Positions 1 to 7,080 of a stretch of 22,184 nt of DNA are shown piece after piece. The stretch is from an uncultured archaeon (lineage in GTDB: Archaea > Nanobdellota > Nanobdellia > Pacearchaeales > GW2011-AR1): contig CAIQQL010000132.1 of the NCBI GenBank assembly GCA_903873955.1, positions 1-22,184 of the forward strand. The letters are read 5' to 3'. Below the pieces are notes generated by a model. The model was not told the origin of the DNA and ran no database searches. It saw nothing but the letters and a program-made list of their open reading frames with translations. Within the stretch, counting starts at the first letter, position 1. The number at the start of each line of letters is the position of its first letter. The position numbers were made by a program, and so were the translations under genes.

Positions 1-8
1 GAAAAAGA

Positions 9-16
9 TTTAAACC
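9..16 (+). promoter_or_regulatory. TATA box of first membrane-protein gene
   Basis: An A-rich BRE-like stretch followed by TTTAAACC begins 29 nt before the ATG at 38. Archaeal transcription starts about 25-30 nt after the start of the box, so the transcript should be leaderless and begin at or next to this ATG. This favours ATG 38 over the TTG at 35. Confidence 0.7.
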
Positions 17-37
17 TCTTTCTCCTCTTTACTGTTG

Positions 38-583
38 ATGCGAAAACTTTTGTTCTTTACTTTTGTTCTTTTCTCTCTTTTCTCCAACTTGCTTGTAGTC
101 TCGGCCCAAACTGCTTCTGTTCCTCAAGACTTTGGAAATGGGGCGATCAATTCCGAGATCTCTTTGCCCCAAGATCTCAAGGGTCTTTTGAATATCTGCT
201 TCGGTTATCCTGAAGACCATATTCTTACCCTGAGGACAACAATCATGCTTTGTGCAATGTTTATTGTCTGTTTTATCTTGATGCAGCAAGTATTCATGGT
301 AATCTCTATTATCGGGACTGACTGGAAGACCTGGGCTGGAGCTTTTCTTATCACCGCAATCGCTTCTGTCGCCGGCGCTTTTTCTCTTGCTTTGAGCCAG
401 ATATACGGATTTGCAGAAGGATTCGCTTTCCTTAAAGACAAAGGAATCCTCACCTTAGGATTGTTAGTCCTCGTCTTAATTCTAGTCGTACTACTTCTCC
501 GGAAATTATTGGGGAAAATCTCTCATGCCGACAGGATTGCCCAGGCAAGAATGGCTGGAGAAAAGCTGGCTGCGCGTGCTTAG
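38..583 (+). CDS. Secreted/membrane protein, 181 aa, unknown function (array gene 1)
   Basis: No known family recognised. Residues 1-23 form a signal peptide with a likely cleavage after VVSA and Gln24 as first mature residue. A short exported segment (24-60) follows, then hydrophobic segments at about 66-92, 98-124 and 137-155, and a short basic/Ala-rich tail (156-181) predicted to be cytoplasmic. The start is ATG 38 rather than the in-frame TTG at 35, because the TATA box lies 29 nt upstream as in the neighbouring genes. It opens an array of five genes of similar architecture. In size and layout it most resembles the minus-strand gene ending at 1728, but it lacks the GVRF motif of the other three. 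Structural role, channel or envelope complex subunit are all possible; the sequence does not decide. Confidence 0.85.
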   Translation: MRKLLFFTFVLFSLFSNLLVVSAQTASVPQDFGNGAINSEISLPQDLKGLLNICFGYPEDHILTLRTTIMLCAMFIVCFILMQQVFMVISIIGTDWKTWAGAFLITAIASVAGAFSLALSQIYGFAEGFAFLKDKGILTLGLLVLVLILVVLLLRKLLGKISHADRIAQARMAGEKLAARA

Positions 584-600
584 GTCTTTTTTGAGAAATA

Positions 601-608
601 TTTATATA
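601..608 (+). promoter_or_regulatory. TATA box of array gene 2
   Basis: TTTATATA preceded by GAGAAATA starts 30 nt before the ATG at 631. This matches the spacing at the other array genes and predicts a leaderless transcript separate from gene 1. Confidence 0.7.
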
Positions 609-630
609 GTAGTTTCAGAATGTTAATACT

Positions 631-1596
631 ATGAAGTTTAGAACAAAAGGCGTGATTACGTTAGTTTTTTTTGTACTTTTATTCTCTAGTTTTGTTCTGG
701 TTACTTCATTAACCGCTGCCCCTTCTTCTACTTCGACTACTTCTGCACCTGTGAAAGCTGTACAAAACTTGGTTGATCTTATCAAGAATGGGGCGACACC
801 TGTTTTTGTAGCTCTTTTAGGAGACAGTTCTTCCACTACTGCTCCAGAGTTTGCTCTTCAAGTTCTTGCATTAATCTTAGTCACTTTAGTTGTTTATGGT
901 ATCATGGATAGCGTAGATGTGTTTGGCGGGAAGCCTTGGATCAACTTCCTGATTGGTCTTGTCATTGCAGTCATTGGTGTTCGGTTCATGCCTCCAGGAT
1001 TCTTGGAAAGCGCAGCGATGCCTTCGAGTGCGTTTGTTCTCTTTATAGTTATCATCATTCCTTTTTTTGCAGCATTCTTTTTCATTGAAAAGATTCCTGC
1101 AGAGAAGTCTGGAATAAGGAGAGTGTTATGGGTGTTGTTTGCAGTTCTTGTTTTTATTCTTTGGATTTACAATTATACAAATAATGCACAAGCTTTGGGT
1201 ATGGGTTTGATGATTTATCCTGCTGCAATCCTGGGATGCCTGCTAGCCTTCTCTTTTGATGGCACATTGCAGAGATATATGATTCATGCTGCTGGTCAAA
1301 GATATGTCACCGGCTCTGCTAATGAAGAGCTTTTGGAAATAAGAGGAAAAATCCAAAATCTCACCGATGCTTTGAAAGGCGTAACTGGGGGGTCTAAGGC
1401 AGCGTCTGATGAACGAATTAGGATAACCCGGGCAATTACCGCATTGCAGGAAAATGAACGTGCACTTGAAAGTATTTCTTCAGGAACAACTGGCGGGAGA
1501 AAATGGTGGGTTTATGCTTTAATCTGGTCACTTATCGCCCTTTGTATCGGGTATATTTTTTGGGATGCACTCTCTGGTATGATAGGCCTTAGTTAA
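631..1596 (+). CDS. Polytopic membrane protein with signal peptide, GVRF family, 321 aa (array gene 2)
   Basis: Function unknown. An N-terminal signal peptide (about 1-30, ending SLTAA) precedes a short exported Ser/Thr-rich segment. Membrane helices lie near 75-93, 103-120, 131-152, 165-182 and 190-209. Three motifs are shared with array genes 4 and 5: PWI..GVRF at 102-119, a basic-aromatic helix start IRRVLWVLF at 162-170, and FDGTLQRY at 209-216. Residues 231-282 are a charged, probably coiled-coil region predicted to be cytoplasmic. Unlike its paralogues this protein has a further hydrophobic helix at about 293-311, so the tail re-enters the membrane. The start is fixed by a TATA box 30 nt upstream. 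Paralogy within the window is clear; function is not known. Confidence 0.88.
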   Translation: MKFRTKGVITLVFFVLLFSSFVLVTSLTAAPSSTSTTSAPVKAVQNLVDLIKNGATPVFVALLGDSSSTTAPEFALQVLALILVTLVVYGIMDSVDVFGGKPWINFLIGLVIAVIGVRFMPPGFLESAAMPSSAFVLFIVIIIPFFAAFFFIEKIPAEKSGIRRVLWVLFAVLVFILWIYNYTNNAQALGMGLMIYPAAILGCLLAFSFDGTLQRYMIHAAGQRYVTGSANEELLEIRGKIQNLTDALKGVTGGSKAASDERIRITRAITALQENERALESISSGTTGGRKWWVYALIWSLIALCIGYIFWDALSGMIGLS

Positions 1597-1675
1597 GTGT
1601 GGCTCCTTCCTATTATACTGTTCTTATAGGCGTATATCTGGCTTGTTAAGAATCTGCTAGATGATTTGTTAATTA

Positions 1676-1683
1676 TTTTTTTT
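1676..1683 (+). terminator. Oligo-T terminator after array gene 2
   Basis: Eight consecutive T in an AT-rich stretch, 80 nt after the stop of gene 2. Archaeal RNA polymerase terminates at such U-runs without needing a hairpin. No gene is seen in 1597-1727. Confidence 0.5.
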
Positions 1684-1727
1684 ATTTAGTCTAGACAATT
1701 CCATACCTGTTCAGAATATCCTTTCTG

Positions 1728-2471
1728 CTAATACCCCTTCCTAAATCGCGTTGCCCCAGTTTGCTTCCATCCTGCTAGCCCAGGATACTTCTTTGCCCTT
1801 TCCTCTTGAGTCTTTTGCACTCCCTGTTCAAAAGCTTCAAGCTCTTTGATCTTCTCATCTTGTTCAGCACTCTTCTTTCTTTCTTTTGAGGCTTTGAGGC
1901 TCTTTGCAATTGCTTTTGAAGCATACCAATAGACCAAGAGTGCTGCACCAGCAATAATAAAGAAGAGCAGTCTAATCCACCAATCAGCCTGTGATAGTAT
2001 AATGTCTAGAACAAACGTGACTACTACTTTTAATATCCCTACCTGCGCTAAAATTATCGCAAAAAGGCCCGCAAGGAGCCAGGAAACCCCTTTCTTTAAA
2101 CCTATACCTGAGCTGATGATATCTGTGCTAGTCCCAATAATCAGCAGCCAGAGAATCACTAGACAAAAAAATGTCAGGGAAAGAGTATATGGCTGAGCAA
2201 AAAGAATATTGAATATGAGCGGATTATTTGTGAATGCAGTATGAACTGGGCCTAAAAACTTATTTTTTATGATTATATTGCCCCATTCTTGGGTAAGATA
2301 CTGGTTGGCAATAGCTTCAGGCGTTTGGGGAATGTCACTTAACCTTGTTCCTAACTTATCTTCTAGGACCTTTTGCGGGTCAGGAAGACTTTGGGCGCTT
2401 ACCCAGAAAGGAAGTAGCAGCATACCGAGTATCAAAACTAATTGGACCTTTTTTATCACCACTTTTTTCAT
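1728..2471 (-). CDS. Secreted/membrane protein with coiled-coil tail, 247 aa (array gene 3)
   Basis: Function unknown. A signal peptide spans residues 1-26, ending WVSAQ like array genes 1 and 4. An exported region of about 65 residues follows (27-90). Hydrophobic segments lie at about 95-115, 126-158 and 164-184. The C-terminal tail (185-232) is strongly charged and probably forms a coiled coil predicted to be cytoplasmic. It is the only array gene on the minus strand, converging with gene 2 and diverging from gene 4. Layout resembles array gene 1, but sequence similarity is weak by eye. Start chosen at ATG 2471, which begins a typical signal peptide and has a TATA-like TTTATATA on the minus strand at about 2496-2503. 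Confidence 0.86.
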   Translation of the reverse strand: MKKVVIKKVQLVLILGMLLLPFWVSAQSLPDPQKVLEDKLGTRLSDIPQTPEAIANQYLTQEWGNIIIKNKFLGPVHTAFTNNPLIFNILFAQPYTLSLTFFCLVILWLLIIGTSTDIISSGIGLKKGVSWLLAGLFAIILAQVGILKVVVTFVLDIILSQADWWIRLLFFIIAGAALLVYWYASKAIAKSLKASKERKKSAEQDEKIKELEAFEQGVQKTQEERAKKYPGLAGWKQTGATRFRKGY

Positions 2472-2495
2472 CTTTCCTTAGAGTCTTGCTCTCTT

Positions 2496-2503
2496 TATAT
2501 AAA
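2496..2503 (-). promoter_or_regulatory. TATA box of array gene 3
   Basis: Minus-strand TTTATATA begins 32 nt before the ATG at 2471. Together with the plus-strand box at 2530-2537 it makes a compact divergent promoter region of under 90 nt. Confidence 0.6.
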
Positions 2504-2529
2504 TTATGTGACCTCGAATTGAAGAAATA

Positions 2530-2537
2530 TTTAAATA
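2530..2537 (+). promoter_or_regulatory. TATA box of array gene 4
   Basis: TTTAAATA preceded by GAAGAAATA starts 29 nt before the ATG at 2559. Predicts a leaderless transcript. Confidence 0.7.
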
Positions 2538-2558
2538 GTATACGGCGATACTATCTGT

Positions 2559-3437
2559 ATGAACGTAGGGAAATCGAGGTTTGTTTTGCCTTTATTGGCC
2601 GCTTTATTCATGTCCCTGGTTTTTGTATCTGCACAAACAAGTACTTCTAATGTTTTTGATCCTCTGGTAAAAATAATCAACAGTATATTCACGGGGTTAT
2701 TTTCCATAATCAGTTCTTTATTTGGTCAAATTCTTGGAAGCACGATTTCTTCTAACTCCACTTATTTCTATGGGGCAATATTGCTGACCATAATTCTCTT
2801 TGCTTTGGTGTTCAATACCATGAAGGCTGCTAATCTTTTTATTTTGCAGCCTTGGATAACCTGGGTGATAAGCATTGCTGTAGCAGTCCTTGGAGTTCGT
2901 TTCCTCACCCCTGAACTTATTGCAACAATAATCTTGCCATACAGTGCTTTAGGGGTTGCTGTTACTGCTGGGCTTCCTTTTGTGCTCTTTTTTATCATGA
3001 TTGAAGGTTTACCAACCGCAGGCGGTGGTGGTTCAGGTATTCCTGCAGGACTACGTAAATTTGCCTGGATTTTTTTTGGCATCATTTTTATTGCTATTTA
3101 TAGCATTAGGGCAAACGATGGTACCTTTGGATCTGAAAGTATTGTCTCTTATATCTATCCTTTGACCGCACTCCTCTCGTTTATCATGATTCTTATCGAT
3201 GGAACCTATCAAAGGTGGCTTGCCAATATGCAGATGCAGAGAGCAACTGCCGTTGGTAAAAATAATGCACTTACCACATTAATGAATGAACGTACCAACA
3301 TACATACCCACTACTCGCAACAAGGAGGCGCTTATAGGGGATCTACAACTTTGGGAACAGGTCTTACAGGTGCTCCTGCCTATAAGCGAGATTTGGCAGA
3401 TGTTGAACAGCGAATTAAAACCTTGATGAGCTCTTAA
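2559..3437 (+). CDS. Polytopic membrane protein with signal peptide, GVRF family, 292 aa (array gene 4)
   Basis: Function unknown. A signal peptide spans residues 1-26 (ending FVSAQ). A short exported segment, FDPLVKIINSIFTGLFSIIS, has an amphipathic or hydrophobic character. Membrane helices lie at about 70-88, 98-117, 126-147, 165-184 and 195-213. The family motifs are PWI..GVRF at 98-115, LRKFAWIFFG at 165-174, and IDGTYQRW at 213-220, aligning without large gaps to array genes 2 and 5. A Gly-rich loop (154-160) lies between helices 3 and 4. The tail (about 221-292), predicted to be cytoplasmic, is polar and ends in a short helical region. Start supported by a TATA box 29 nt upstream. Confidence 0.88.
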   Translation: MNVGKSRFVLPLLAALFMSLVFVSAQTSTSNVFDPLVKIINSIFTGLFSIISSLFGQILGSTISSNSTYFYGAILLTIILFALVFNTMKAANLFILQPWITWVISIAVAVLGVRFLTPELIATIILPYSALGVAVTAGLPFVLFFIMIEGLPTAGGGGSGIPAGLRKFAWIFFGIIFIAIYSIRANDGTFGSESIVSYIYPLTALLSFIMILIDGTYQRWLANMQMQRATAVGKNNALTTLMNERTNIHTHYSQQGGAYRGSTTLGTGLTGAPAYKRDLADVEQRIKTLMSS

Positions 3438-3444
3438 GCTAACC

Positions 3445-3452
3445 TTTATAAA
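3445..3452 (+). promoter_or_regulatory. TATA box of array gene 5
   Basis: TTTATAAA starts 29 nt before the ATG at 3474 and sits within the 36-nt gap after gene 4, so gene 5 can be transcribed on its own. Confidence 0.7.
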
Positions 3453-3473
3453 TTTCATAATCCCTTAAATGCT

Positions 3474-4250
3474 ATGAAGAGGTTTATTTTTGTAAGTCTT
3501 TTTTTATCTATCATTTTTATCTCGATTTTTGTGTTCCCTACCGTCTCTGCAGCCCCGGATTTTCGTCAAATAAGCCAGGAAACTGTCAATTTTTATACTG
3601 ACTTTTTTCAGCCAATCCTTCAGGCTCTTTTTGGAGGTTCAAACTATAGCGGCTTGCTCCTTTTTGAAAAACTTCTCTTTTTTATCATTCTCGTTTCCAT
3701 CATCTACCTGGTTATAGGCAAAGTCCCTATTTTTGACGGACAGAAAGGAGTTAAATGGATCATCGCGATTGTTGTTCCGCTCATAGGCGTTCGATTTATC
3801 AATTATGACTGGATGTATTCCATAATCACCCAGTATATGGTGTTATCCGTCGTACTTACCTCCCTTTTACCTCTGGTTATCTATTTTTTCTTTATCTATG
3901 GCATGGGAGGAGACTATTCCTATCTTAGAAAAATTCTTTGGATTCTTTTTGGTTTAATCTACCTTGGTCTCTGGTCCACCATCGACAACTCTGGGCAGGC
4001 AGATATCTTTATCTGGACCGTTGTGGCAGCATTTTTCTTTGCCATCGCCGACAGCAAGATCTATTTTTATTATCTTCTGCAGCAACAGAAGAGTGCGGGG
4101 ACTCTTAATAGGGCTGAAAGTGTCGCAAGAATAAGAGAAGAGATAGCGCACGTACAAAACCTAATGAGGGATGGCCACATGACCCCTAAAGATGGTGAGA
4201 AGATTATCAAAAACAAGCTTAAGGTTATAGAAGTCATCAATCGACAATAA
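3474..4250 (+). CDS. Polytopic membrane protein with signal peptide, GVRF family, 258 aa (array gene 5)
   Basis: Function unknown. A signal peptide spans about residues 1-27 (ending TVSAAP), followed by a short exported segment around FFQPILQALFGG. Membrane helices lie near 62-82, 93-109, 118-142, 152-168 and 174-192. Family motifs are KGVKWI..GVRF at 91-108, LRKILWILFG at 151-160, and a diverged form of the third motif, ADSKIYFYY at 192-200. The tail (201-258) is charged and helical, predicted to be cytoplasmic. It closes the array; the gyrA end lies 74 nt further on, on the opposite strand. Start chosen by the TATA box 29 nt upstream and by the signal peptide. Confidence 0.88.
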   Translation: MKRFIFVSLFLSIIFISIFVFPTVSAAPDFRQISQETVNFYTDFFQPILQALFGGSNYSGLLLFEKLLFFIILVSIIYLVIGKVPIFDGQKGVKWIIAIVVPLIGVRFINYDWMYSIITQYMVLSVVLTSLLPLVIYFFFIYGMGGDYSYLRKILWILFGLIYLGLWSTIDNSGQADIFIWTVVAAFFFAIADSKIYFYYLLQQQKSAGTLNRAESVARIREEIAHVQNLMRDGHMTPKDGEKIIKNKLKVIEVINRQ

Positions 4251-4324
4251 GCCTTCTGTTGAAGAAATATTCTTTTAATCCTATTCACGACGGCTTGATC
4301 ATGGTTGATCTACTATAAAGAGAA

Positions 4325-6886
4325 CTATTTCTTATCAGACTTGACTTGGTCCAATGTTGCCTGGTCTTCATGATGGTCTAAAGGTATGCCTTCAGCCACA
4401 GGGACTTTAATGATATCCACAACTTTGTCTCCGTCTTTCAAACGCACAACATGCACGCCTTGCGTTGCCCTGCCCATGACCCTGATGTCTTTCACACTGG
4501 TCCTGATGACCATGCCTTTGTTCGTAGTTGCTATCACCGAGTCTTTATCATTGACAGACAAGGAAGCAATGACCTCTCCAGTCTTATCCGTGGTATTGAG
4601 ATTGATGACTCCTTTTCCACCTCTGGAGATAAGCCTGTAATCTACAAGATCAGAGCGTTTTCCAAATCCTTTGTCAGTTACAGTTAGTATCGTGGTCTTG
4701 CCGTCAAGGGGAAGGCTCTCGAGCGACACGACCGTATCTTTGCGTTCGAGCTCAATCCCCTTGACACCATAACTAGCTCTCCCCATAGGTCGTACGTCGT
4801 CTGAGTTGAATCGAATAGCTTGTCCGTTTCGGGTTATTAATAATACCTCTTGATTATCTGCGACTCTACGAACATTAATCAAAGGATCAGAGTTGTCCTC
4901 GGGCAGGCTCATCACCCTTACCCCTGAGCTTCTTGGTTTAGCTAGGTCCTCCAAAGGCAGTTTCTTCACGATTCCGAGTGTCGTTGCAAACAAGAGATAA
5001 TCCTTGGTGAAGTCCTTGACTGCCATGACATTTGCTATCTTTTCATCATCACGTAAATTGAGAATGTTCACAATCGCCTTGCCCTTTCCTTGGCGTTCGC
5101 TGGCAGGAACATCGTAAGCCTTGAGCCAATATGCCCTTCCCCGGGAGGTGAAGAACAGCAGATAATCATGCGTGGAACATCCAATCATACGAATAACAAA
5201 GTCCTCTTCTTTAAGTTCAGCTCCTGAAACCCCTGAACCGCCTCTTCTTTGTTCTCTGTAAGTCTTAACGTCTACCCTCTTGATATACCCTGAATCTGTG
5301 ATCATTACTACAACATCTTTCAATTCAATCATATCCTGTTCTGTTATTTCATCCACTCTCTTGATGACCTTGGTCCTTCTGTCATCGCCGTACTTGTTCT
5401 TGGCATCAGAAATCTCTTTCTTGATGACCTTGAAGATCTCTTTCTCATCTGCAAGAATCTTCTTGAGGGCCTCTATTTCTTCCTTAAGCTTTTTTTCCTC
5501 TTCCTTGAACTTTCCAGAATCAAGAGTGTTCAGTTGTTGCAGCCTCATGTCTAGAACAGCCTTTGCCTGTCTTTCACTCAGGCTAAACTTCTTCATGAGC
5601 CCTTCTTGCGCAACGGCGGCATTATCAGATTTTTTGATCAAATCTACGACTTTGTCGATATTGGCAATTGCTATGATGATACCTAGGACAATCTCAAGCC
5701 TGTCCTGCGCTTTTTTAAGATCAAAATTTGCCCTGTTTCTCACAACAATCTGCCTGTATTTCACATATTCTTCAATGATGTTCTTAAGATTGAGGACCCT
5801 TGGCTTGTTTCCAACGAGCGCAAGAAGGTTTGCATCAAAGCTTGTCTCCAAGTTCGTCAATTTGTAGAGTTTGTTGATGGTGAACTTAGGATCGACATCC
5901 TTCTTTAATTCAACGACAATACGCACTTTTCCTTTTGCAGATTCATCTCGTAGGTCTGAAACATCCGGAAGCTTTTTTTCGGTTGCCAGAGTCGCGATTT
6001 GCTTGACAAAATCTGCCTTATTGACCATGTAAGGTATTTCTGTGATAATGACTGAAGGCCTGCCTTTGTTATCTTCTGTGGTTACTTTTCCTCTGACAAT
6101 GATCTTTCCTCTTCCCGTTCGGTACATTTCCTTGATGCCCTCTCCAAAAATGACTCCTCCGGTTGGGAAGTCAGGACCCGTGACCACTTTCATAAGCTCA
6201 TCGACCTCAATCTCTGGTTTGTTGATGTATTCAACAACAGCGTCGCATACCTCATTGAGGTTGTGTGGAGGAATATTCGTGGCCATTCCTACTGCGATTC
6301 CTGACGCTCCATTTATCAACAGGTTAGGTATCCTTGCAGGAAGGGTATCCGGCTCTTTGGTCGAATTATCAAAATTAGGCTTCATCTTGACCGTGTCTTT
6401 CTCAATGTCGGCCAAAAGTTCATTTGCAATATGGCTGAGCTTTGCTTCCGTGTATCTCATAGCTGCAGGCGAATCGCCATCCATGCTACCAAAGTTACCC
6501 TGGCCATGCACTAGCGGATATCTTAAAGAGAAATCCTGAGCTAAACGCACCATCGCATCATAGACTGCTACATCACCATGAGGATGGTAATGACCGATGA
6601 CTTCTCCAACCACTGTTGCAGACTTTCTTGTAGGCTTGCTTGCATCAAGTCCAACCTGATGCATAGCATAGAGAATCCTACGATGTACCGGTTTGAGGCC
6701 ATCTTCTACACTTGGCAGGGCCCTTTGCACAATAACGGACATAGCATAGTCGATATATGCTTTTTCCATCTCTTCGACAATCTCTCGGGCAGCAACTCCT
6801 TTCTCATCTCCAATCTGTTCCTTTGTCCGTCTTTGTTTTTCTTCTTCTTCCAGTTCTTCTTCAACTGAGTCTTCTTTTTCTACCAT
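4325..6886 (-). CDS. gyrA: DNA gyrase subunit A
   Basis: Breakage-reunion subunit of bacterial-type DNA gyrase, which introduces negative supercoils with GyrB in an ATP-dependent way. The 853-residue length fits the family. After an acidic N-terminal extension (1-30), the winged-helix/tower domain carries the catalytic tyrosine at Tyr145 in AAMRYTEAKL (E. coli Tyr122 by alignment). The HPHGD..VYD loop is at 101-110, and NLLINGASGIAVGMATNIPP spans about 188-207. A coiled-coil region lies around 459-497. The C-terminal beta-pinwheel begins with the GyrA box QRRGGSG at 546-552, where the canonical Lys is Ser; a later blade has SRGGKGV. Val106 occupies the position of E. coli Ser83, while Asp110 matches Asp87. 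The start directly abuts the stop of the upstream zinc-ribbon gene, which suggests translational coupling. It could in principle be called ParC, but the GyrA box and gyrB partner favour gyrase. Confidence 0.97.
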   Translation of the reverse strand: MVEKEDSVEEELEEEEKQRRTKEQIGDEKGVAAREIVEEMEKAYIDYAMSVIVQRALPSVEDGLKPVHRRILYAMHQVGLDASKPTRKSATVVGEVIGHYHPHGDVAVYDAMVRLAQDFSLRYPLVHGQGNFGSMDGDSPAAMRYTEAKLSHIANELLADIEKDTVKMKPNFDNSTKEPDTLPARIPNLLINGASGIAVGMATNIPPHNLNEVCDAVVEYINKPEIEVDELMKVVTGPDFPTGGVIFGEGIKEMYRTGRGKIIVRGKVTTEDNKGRPSVIITEIPYMVNKADFVKQIATLATEKKLPDVSDLRDESAKGKVRIVVELKKDVDPKFTINKLYKLTNLETSFDANLLALVGNKPRVLNLKNIIEEYVKYRQIVVRNRANFDLKKAQDRLEIVLGIIIAIANIDKVVDLIKKSDNAAVAQEGLMKKFSLSERQAKAVLDMRLQQLNTLDSGKFKEEEKKLKEEIEALKKILADEKEIFKVIKKEISDAKNKYGDDRRTKVIKRVDEITEQDMIELKDVVVMITDSGYIKRVDVKTYREQRRGGSGVSGAELKEEDFVIRMIGCSTHDYLLFFTSRGRAYWLKAYDVPASERQGKGKAIVNILNLRDDEKIANVMAVKDFTKDYLLFATTLGIVKKLPLEDLAKPRSSGVRVMSLPEDNSDPLINVRRVADNQEVLLITRNGQAIRFNSDDVRPMGRASYGVKGIELERKDTVVSLESLPLDGKTTILTVTDKGFGKRSDLVDYRLISRGGKGVINLNTTDKTGEVIASLSVNDKDSVIATTNKGMVIRTSVKDIRVMGRATQGVHVVRLKDGDKVVDIIKVPVAEGIPLDHHEDQATLDQVKSDKK

Positions 6887-7078
6887 TTACTTTGCTTTTG
6901 CCCCCTTTTTTTGTTTTTTTAATAAGGGTATAGACGAAGTCTCTCTTTGTGTAATCTTCTCTTCTTGAAAATCACTTCCAGAATATCCGCAATCCCTGCA
7001 CATGAACATTTCATTTTCTCCTTCAATATACTCTACAGATTCACTTCCACATTCCGGACAAGTTCTTTTTGATATCAT
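6887..7078 (-). CDS. Small zinc-ribbon protein between gyrB and gyrA
   Basis: A 63-residue protein with four cysteines in two knuckles, CPEC at 7-10 and CRDC at 27-30, the second followed by GYSG. This spacing is that of a TFIIB/TFS-like zinc ribbon and should bind one zinc. The remainder (about 35-63) is a basic, Lys-rich tail likely to contact nucleic acid. It starts 2 nt after the gyrB stop and ends directly at the gyrA start, so it is embedded in the gyrase operon. Specific function is unknown. A role in DNA or RNA binding is inferred from the fold only; it could be a general transcription accessory or a gyrase-associated factor. Confidence 0.85.
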   Translation of the reverse strand: MISKRTCPECGSESVEYIEGENEMFMCRDCGYSGSDFQEEKITQRETSSIPLLKKQKKGAKAK

Positions 7079-7080
7079 AT

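Noticed and set aside
1597..1727. Possible tRNA or small RNA gene in the gap after array gene 2
   Set aside because: No cloverleaf, CCA-like end or strong inverted repeat is visible; only an oligo-T terminator is supported.
4251..4324. Direct repeat TTGATC-ATGG-TTGATC between array gene 5 and gyrA
   Set aside because: Only two six-base copies in a short gap between convergent genes; too weak to call an operator or terminator.
5280..5867. 195-codon plus-strand open frame opposite gyrA
   Set aside because: A shadow of the gyrA reading frame; Ser/Leu/Phe-rich composition mirrors Lys/Glu/Asp-rich GyrA and no regulatory signal precedes it.
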